The notes under the pieces were generated by a model that searched no databases, was not told where the DNA came from, and saw nothing but the letters and a program-made list of their open reading frames with translations. Shown here piece by piece: positions 58,326 through 64,000 of a stretch of DNA of 64,000 nucleotides. This DNA comes from Branchiostoma floridae (taxonomy: Eukaryota > Chordata > Leptocardii > Amphioxiformes > Branchiostomatidae), in contig NC_049979.1 of NCBI RefSeq assembly GCF_000003815.2, positions 12,066,766 to 12,130,765 of the forward strand. The letters run 5' to 3'. Numbering within the stretch: position 1 is the first letter of the stretch; each line of letters begins with the position of its first letter. Position numbers and translations under genes: made by a program.

Positions 58326-58538
58326 CACATTACTTGCTCTCCACAAGTGATTTATTTTATATTCACATAAAACAAAGTGGAAGATGTACAATGGATGACC
58401 TAATTTGAATCTTCCCTATTCAATTTACCTGTCTCACAACATGGCCTCAACTGGTAGAAGCATTTCGATTCTGCTATAGATTTCTTATGTCTTAACTAGT
58501 AGGTCCTCCTTCAGTCGAGTTGCCAGGGGATTAGTTGA
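58269..58538 (-). terminator. Probable 3' UTR exon and poly(A) signal of the cysteine-rich peptide gene
   Basis: On the minus strand, ttttttccag opens an exon at 58538, pairing with the donor ccaag-gtaag at 58815, nine bases past the stop codon. AATAAA is at 58269-58274. Confidence 0.45.
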
Positions 58539-58824
58539 CTGGAAAAAAAGCAGTGCAAGTCAGTTGTTACAAACAGGCTGTAGTTAATTCAGCAACCGGA
58601 AAAAACATTGATCAAATCAATGAGTTTTAAGGTTTGATAACTGGTGTATGAAACAAAACAAAAACAGTACTACTACTAGTTCACATTTACTACATAGAGC
58701 GTTTCAACCAACCGGGCTTCAAGAAACAGAAAAGCATGTTTTAGGTTTATAGATGTCACTACACTTGGGTATAACCTATACCTAAACTATTAAGTTGTGT
58801 TGATAAAGTTCTTACCTTGGCAGG

Positions 58825-60021
58825 TTAGAAGAATACACGACGAAATAGGTCCGGTCCAAAGCCGCCACCCCCACATTCAGCATTACAGTAGCAACCAGCT
58901 CTAATGATATCAACAACGGTGATTTGTACGTGAAAAAAAATTCCTTATGCACATGGGATCACAAGATAGATGTGTGAATTTCAAAGGTAGGTACCACCCA
59001 TGGTAAAGCAGGCTGCTAGCGGAAACGAAAGAAGAAAAGCACCAGGGGTATTCAAGCTGCATAAGTATTACATTAGATTCATTTTACGAAACCAAAAACT
59101 AAAGATCACCTACCTACAACGTTGTCCCTCTGGGCAGATCACGCCCATACAAGGGTCCCGGTAACAAAGTACAGGAGCACATGCTAATATTGTATAAAAC
59201 ACAAGTGAGAAAAGTTAGCCATCAACCATCTTTCAGAAGTGTTGGGGTGGAAGATCCAAACGTTTTCTGACTGCCAAAGAGGCCCGACAGATCCGGTTAA
59301 AACCTTTTCACCCCTGGCCAACATCTGCTTGGAAATTGTCATCAACACAAATCCTGATTCGTTAAAACATAGTTTTTCTCTCTGCTTGCCCCATTGAAAT
59401 ACACAGCAATCAGGAAAATTCACGGAAATTATTTTCTTCAGCATACTACAGCCAAAACGTTACATGAAGTCTAACATATAACCATTGTCACGGAATGGGA
59501 CCTACCTCTGCGCTTAGCCCTCGAAATCTCCATGGCTGAAAGAAAGTAAAGTCGAAAGTATCATCAGAAAATGCAACGTGCGTCACATAGGAGATATACA
59601 AATTATGTGTATGTGTGAATCAAAAACACATTGACATTGACGCTTGGATGCTGTGATTTTTGCGAGTCAAACACGAGCCCAGCATTGAGGACTTGACGCT
59701 TTTCCATCCATCTGTCGCAGGTGTCGGTAAGATTGGCGAAACCGCATCTTACGCCAACAGAAAGAGTTTTCATTTTCATACATGGGCTTTCCGCCTTGAA
59801 TTCAACTTTTGGAACGCCGTAGTGGAGACGGACAGACTGGTTGAGAGAAGCGCTGGATTAAAATTCGACGAAAAACAATTTATTGTTTAGTCTTTAACGT
59901 TAACGTTAGTTCACCTTTATCCGCGGATAACCTTACGCCGCGGATAAAGGTGAATTAGCGTTAGATCCTTACCATGGGAGCAGAGGATGAGACAGAGGAA
60001 CACGATGAGCAGTGCCTTCAT
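58825..60021 (-). CDS. Small secreted cysteine-rich peptide precursor (4 coding exons, unknown family)
   Basis: Four exons, 59973-60021, 59506-59535, 59114-59183 and 58825-58900, total 225 bp and encode 74 residues plus stop. All junctions are GT-AG and phases agree. Residues 1-16 form a clear signal peptide (MKALLIVFLCLILCSH). A short pro-segment follows, ending SRAKR, an R-x-K-R furin-type site, leaving a mature peptide of about 49 residues. It has eight cysteines spaced C-x4-C-x4-C-x4-C-x5-C-x3-C-x-C-x3-C, then GGGG and a tail with FRRVFF. The architecture (signal, pro-part, knotted core) is that of antimicrobial, hormone-like or other secreted disulfide peptides; I recognise no specific family and assign no function. 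A TATA-like TATATTTAA lies at 60122-60130, about 100 bp before the ATG. A 3' UTR intron (58539-58815) is likely. Too short per exon to appear as one ORF. Confidence 0.72.
59910..59955. repeat. Short perfect hairpin in intron 1 of the peptide gene
   Basis: ttcacctttatccgcgg pairs with ccgcggataaaggtgaa across a loop of about 12 bases; the palindrome ttaacgttaacgtta lies just left. It is 17 bp from the exon-1 donor. Probably a relic MITE. Confidence 0.7.
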
Positions 60022-60121
60022 GATGAGAACAGAGAATCCCTCTTCTGGCAGCGTCGGGAACGTCCAAGTCACGCAGTCACGGAGCGCTGTGGTGTTTGTC
60101 GGGACAGGCTTGCAGTCGGGC

Positions 60122-60130
60122 TTAAATATA
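60122..60130 (-). promoter_or_regulatory. TATA-like box of the peptide gene
   Basis: TATATTTAA on the minus strand, about 100 bp upstream of the ATG at 60021. Confidence 0.45.
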
Positions 60131-60446
60131 CCACTGAAGTCAACAGCGACAACAACACTGTTTAACGGGAAGTGCATGACTTCCGTTTGCTTTCCTGGTG
60201 GTGAACAGAGAGTTTTGAACTGTGCAGTCCTGACACCTGTTTCAGATAACGGGACTTGCTTGGTCTTGCTTGGCTTGCATCTTTTCTGTTGTATGCAGTC
60301 TGCGACGTTTTGAAATCCGTTTCTGGGTCTGGCATTGCAATTGTTTCTCGTTTCTCCCGCAGCACAACTTTTTACACGTCCAGCTGACGCGGCGATATTC
60401 AAGATCACAGTGTTAAATCGAAGTAAAATGTAAAACAACTACTCCA

Positions 60447-60611
60447 AGCAGAGATTTTTTGCGTGTTTCTAGGCGATTTTATTAGGCTTTCTACTTTGTG
60501 CTGTTTGGCTTGAAGACATAAATAAAATACAATATAGAAAGCCCGATAGATAGAAACGCCTAGAAACACGTCAAAACTTTGACAGCCGGGAGCCGAACCT
60601 CTGCTTGGAGA
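60447..60611. mobile_element. 165-bp MITE with CTCCAAGCAGAG ends (copy 1)
   Basis: ctccaagcagagattttttgcg and cctctgcttggag form the ends; interior mirrored blocks tttctaggcg/cgcctagaaa and aggctttcta/tagaaagcc. Copy 2 is at about 63010-63175. Confidence 0.75.
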
Positions 60612-61018
60612 ATAGGTATACTAGTATTACATTTTACCTCGATTTGCTTTATCCAGTTATGAGTAACAGTTACGTTACATTTTGTGTAAGCTCCTTAGCC
60701 GACTCGATAACCTGAAAAATCATTAACTTTCTATTAATTTTCCCGCGGCGATCCAAGGGGTCTTGTGGAACTACACTCATTACAAAAAGAAACTTGAATT
60801 TAATATAAAATCATATCTTTTTATCATTTCGTTAATGATATAGTATAATGTATCACTGGGAGACTTTAAACTTTGACATTATACCAAATTCATCATTGAT
60901 CCTGTCATCATCCTGCATTCAAACGTCCAGATGTACGGGAGCCAGTATTTAGCGTTGCCTCGAGTGCACTGTTCAACAGGTCCTGTCCACCCCCGGAGTC
61001 AAAGTGTAATCTTCCAAA

Positions 61019-63345
61019 ATGGCCGATCTGGAGCAGATCAGAACACGTGTGACGCTCACAGAACACGAAGTTATCAACGTAAGACGATAAATACACCCTT
61101 CCCAACACATTTTTGATATTCTACAGACTCTATTGCTCTTTTCTGTGAACTTGACATCTCGTTGTGCTTTGCTTTACAGACGCACAGCACAGACTTTCCC
61201 GGTAACTACGCCGGGTATGACGACACATGGAGCCTGGCCAAGTTCGAGGAGGTGAGTGTCCGGACTCCTTCTAGGAAGACTTGCACAAAGCAAGCCTTGA
61301 AGGTGGTCATAGCTGACCTTCTTAGATACGCAGAAACAACGGTCAAGCACAATGCTACGCTGAACATGAGTTCACATACACTGAACGTGCAGGCATCTTG
61401 GTCTGTATGCCGTCGCCAAAAAAAGTAATAAATTTGAAAATAACTTTGATGTTTACAAATCAAGGAGGCTCATATAACGTTATTTTACTTACACTTGATA
61501 ATACTAACTTATAGAGAGGTTGCCTATGTGGCAAGTCTACGAAAGGTTCACCTTCCGCACAGGGATTCCAGTGCTGATGGATCATTCAATGGTCAAAGCC
61601 GCCTCAACACTGGGGGCCCAGTGCTGAAGAAAGTTCAGCCCTGGTTTTACAGTGCTGAATGGCTCTGTTCCAGTGCTAAAGCCCCTTCAGGATTGGAATT
61701 CCAGTGCTGAATATTGTTCCAGCACTGGTTTTCCAGTGCTGAATTCCTTTCAAACGGTGACGCTTTCGTAGTTTTGCGCCTATGTGGTTGTTTGTACTTG
61801 AACGACATATAGTTTACTGATTCGTTTGTTGTTGGCATCCATCTGCCTCGGGAGACAAATTGTAGTTAACGTTACATGTACTACAATAAGGTAGACAGTC
61901 ACTCGCTGTTGTGGGTTAGGCAACCCGTCTGCCTGGCCTGCCCATGGCTGGCAATACCTTTTTATTCAAGGTGAAGTAGGGGTGTGTAATTCATTCTCCA
62001 TCCTTTCGTCTACTGAGTGACGCACATGTACCATACATGTGCACTAACAATTCAAAATTAATTCAATGTTATTGATAGATGCTTTAAACCTACTGTCCCA
62101 CAGAAGTTCCGAGTGAACATCGTGTCGTTGGAGGGATCAGAGCTGGAGTTTGACATGGTTGGTATAGACGCTGCCATCGCAAACGCCTTCAGGAGGATCC
62201 TACTGGCTGAGGTGCAGTAACACTTGAAACACATTCATAGCAGTTTACACAGGTTAAAATGAATGCATGGATGACTACAATAAACATTTGACCATAAGAT
62301 ACAGGTTGCTACTTTTACTTTGTTTAATAGGAGGTATGTGCCATAAGGCAGGGCCTCTACACCCTATGTGATCTTTCAGCTCACATATCTGTCACCATCC
62401 AAAAAAAAAAAGTCCTATTTCTTAAGATAGCGGGGGGATATGATCCCCATCCAAGTCTACAAGTTCTTAACAGGCAAGGAGAGAGTTCAGCCAGACACCT
62501 TTTTTGAGAAGGCGGAAAACACAATAACAAGAGGACACAGCCTAAAGTTGAAGATTCCCCTTGCCAAGTTGAGAGTGAGAGCCCAGGCTTTTAGCTCTAG
62601 AGTAGTGAAAAACTGGACCTGCCAGAGAAAGTGGTGAACAGTAGCACGGTGAACCAATTTAAAAACCAACTAGACAAACACTGGAGCCATCTGATGTATG
62701 AGCGTGCCTAGCTGATGACCTGAAGTGAAAAGATCAGTCCACTACAGGAGTCCACTCCTCCCTCGACTGAAGATGGTATGCAGGTATGCAAGATATCTCC
62801 AATCTCCAATGCAGCATCCCCCTGTTTAACTCACTGCAGACCTGCATATCTTAACTGTGTATACCTGGGGGTGCTGCATTAGAGATCTCTCAATACACTC
62901 AATACAATGTACCAGTTCATGGAGGTAAGAAACCCAGGTCTTATGTGTCATACCAACCCACAACCTATGGTGGAGTGATGCTCACCAAGCCCCTGGGCTA
63001 ATCTTAATCTCCAAGCAGAGGTTAGGCTGCAGCTGTTTTTTTAACGTTTTTTTTTTAGACGTTTTTTATCAGGCTTTCTATCGGTCGCAAGACATAAAAA
63101 ACGGTGCAAAATAGAATGCCCGATAAAAACGCCTAAAAACAATGTCAGAAAACAGCCGGAGCCCAACCTATGCTGGGAATTTAATACTGATCTGATGCAT
63201 GTCATTGTGCAGGTCCCCACCATGGCTATAGAGAAGGTGTTTGTGCACAACAACACGTCCATCATCCAGGACGAGGTGTTGGCTCACCGGCTGGGTCTCA
63301 TCCCCATCCACGCTGACCCCAGGCTGTTCGAGTACAGGCAGGAAG
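61019..63345 (+). CDS. POLR1C: DNA-directed RNA polymerases I and III subunit RPAC1 (5' part, 4 exons)
   Basis: RPAC1 (AC40 in yeast) is an alpha-like assembly subunit shared by RNA polymerases I and III. Exons 61019-61078, 61180-61251, 62104-62211 and 63213-63345 join in frame to the first 124 residues plus one base of the next codon. Key peptides: [51 protein letters not shown], and [20 protein letters not shown]; the [15 protein letters not shown] and HRLGLIP blocks are the RpoA/Rpb3 dimerisation fold signature. Start is the first ATG (aaaATGGCC). The last exon ends in G before gtgggg and no further exon is visible up to 64000, so the remaining two thirds (human protein about 346 residues) lie to the right. 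Confidence 0.96.
61565..61745. repeat. Degenerate array of the motif CCAGTGCTGAA
   Basis: At least seven copies in about 180 bp, some in reverse (ccagcactgg). Lies in POLR1C intron 2. Confidence 0.75.
62425..62712 (+). pseudogene. LINE reverse-transcriptase C-terminal tail, frameshifted
   Basis: Frame from about 62425 reads [18 protein letters not shown], then [15 protein letters not shown] and FSSRVVKNW, the conserved end of CR1/Jockey-type LINE ORF2. A shift near 62615 moves the match ([22 protein letters not shown]) to another frame, ending in a stop at about 62709. It lies in POLR1C intron 3 and is dead. Confidence 0.75.
63010..63175. mobile_element. MITE with CTCCAAGCAGAG ends (copy 2)
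   Basis: ctccaagcagaggtta at the left end; aacctatgctgg at the right is decayed. Interior aggctttctatcgg, agacataaaaaa, gcccgataaaaacgcc match copy 1. Confidence 0.7.
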
Positions 63346-64000
63346 GTGGGGCACTGGATGCATTTAAGTTCGCAGGGGTTTAAAGATGTATCCTTGTCTT
63401 TGTTTAACCTTTACTTTTACATACATTTTCACTGTGCACATATACTGTAGAACAGTACATCCAAGTACATGTAAACTAGTGGTAATAAACAATGGGGTAG
63501 CAGAGAGAAGGAAGAACAAAAATTTGTGGTGGGGTTGAGTTTGTAGTGAAGTGGTCATCACAGTACCGCAAACAGCAAAGCACCCCCAAAATTTCTGCAT
63601 TTACTGTACTGTAATCTCCAAGCAGATGTTTGGAGGTGACATTTACCTGCCTCGGCTGCCTATATGTTACAAACTGCCTCTTGAAAATAAATGGGCAGCT
63701 AGTAAGATGTTATCACAGTTATGCCTACTGCCTTTAACTGCCTGCTAACATCTGCTTTGACATTAGGAATGAAGTATCTCCATGATTTATTCTGCTCTAT
63801 TCTCCAAGCAGATGTAGTGTCCAGCAATGTGTTTTTGAGACTTTTTAGATGTCTTATAAGTGGTCTGTAGGGGATTATACACATAGTCATTCTCTGGTAT
63901 GACTTTGTAAACAGTTTTGGATCACTGACACTTGATATCTGCTTCTTGCTCAAATTTCTCACATGCAACTTTTAATGCACGTAAAATCCCCACCCAAAAT
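63346..64000. other. POLR1C intron 4, to window edge
   Basis: No further POLR1C exon visible. Two ctccaagcagatg fragments at about 63617 and 63806 are likely decayed MITE ends. Confidence 0.6.

Noticed and set aside
59917..60438. 173-residue minus-strand frame containing MKALLIVFLCL
   Set aside because: Only the internal ATG with its signal peptide and the donor at 59972 make sense; upstream residues are untranslated leader or promoter, and the frame past the donor is intron.

Overview
This is a 64-kb piece of an intron-rich animal genome. The proteins are deuterostome-like, exons are short (60-250 bp), introns hold many small transposons, and microsatellites are common. A lancelet (Branchiostoma) or close relative is my best guess. 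That is an inference from protein and repeat style, not from a database search.

Layout. Six protein-coding genes alternate in strand. (1) RASGRP-type Ras activator, minus strand, 5' part only: nine coding exons between 26927 and 869, with the EF-hand and C1 end lying beyond the left edge. (2) ARHGAP11A-type RhoGAP, plus strand, complete: 13 coding exons from 36127 to 48713, in frame throughout, 1597 codons plus stop. (3) AP2S1, the clathrin-adaptor AP-2 sigma subunit, minus strand, complete: 54823 to 52521, 142 residues, with a first coding exon that holds only the start codon. (4) NUP35 (Nup53), plus strand, complete: 55132 to 57491, 360 residues. (5) A small four-exon minus-strand gene (60021 to 58825) for a 74-residue secreted peptide with eight cysteines after a furin-like site; I do not recognise its family. 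(6) POLR1C, the shared Pol I/Pol III subunit, plus strand, first four exons (61019 to 63345), running off the right edge.

Three gene pairs are divergent (RASGRP/ARHGAP11A, AP2S1/NUP35, peptide/POLR1C) and two are convergent (ARHGAP11A/AP2S1, NUP35/peptide). The AP2S1/NUP35 start codons are 308 bp apart, and the gap has three ATTGG (inverted CCAAT) boxes spaced exactly 31 bp. The genes do not form one pathway: signalling GEF, cell-cycle-type RhoGAP, endocytosis, nuclear pore, secreted peptide and polymerase subunit.

The rest is introns and intergenic DNA full of repeats: a young non-coding LTR element with apparently identical LTRs (30410-32278), a 1.55-kb palindromic element flanked by TTAA (9628-11176), a hAT-type element with a perfect 8-bp target duplication (40163-40595), several MITEs, tRNA-derived SINE copies, a broken LINE tail and two microsatellites.

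The most interesting items are a textbook AT-AC minor-spliceosome intron in the RASGRP gene (13608-14286), the cysteine-rich peptide gene, the 31-bp CCAAT array, and serial copies of the exon-6 splice acceptor in ARHGAP11A.
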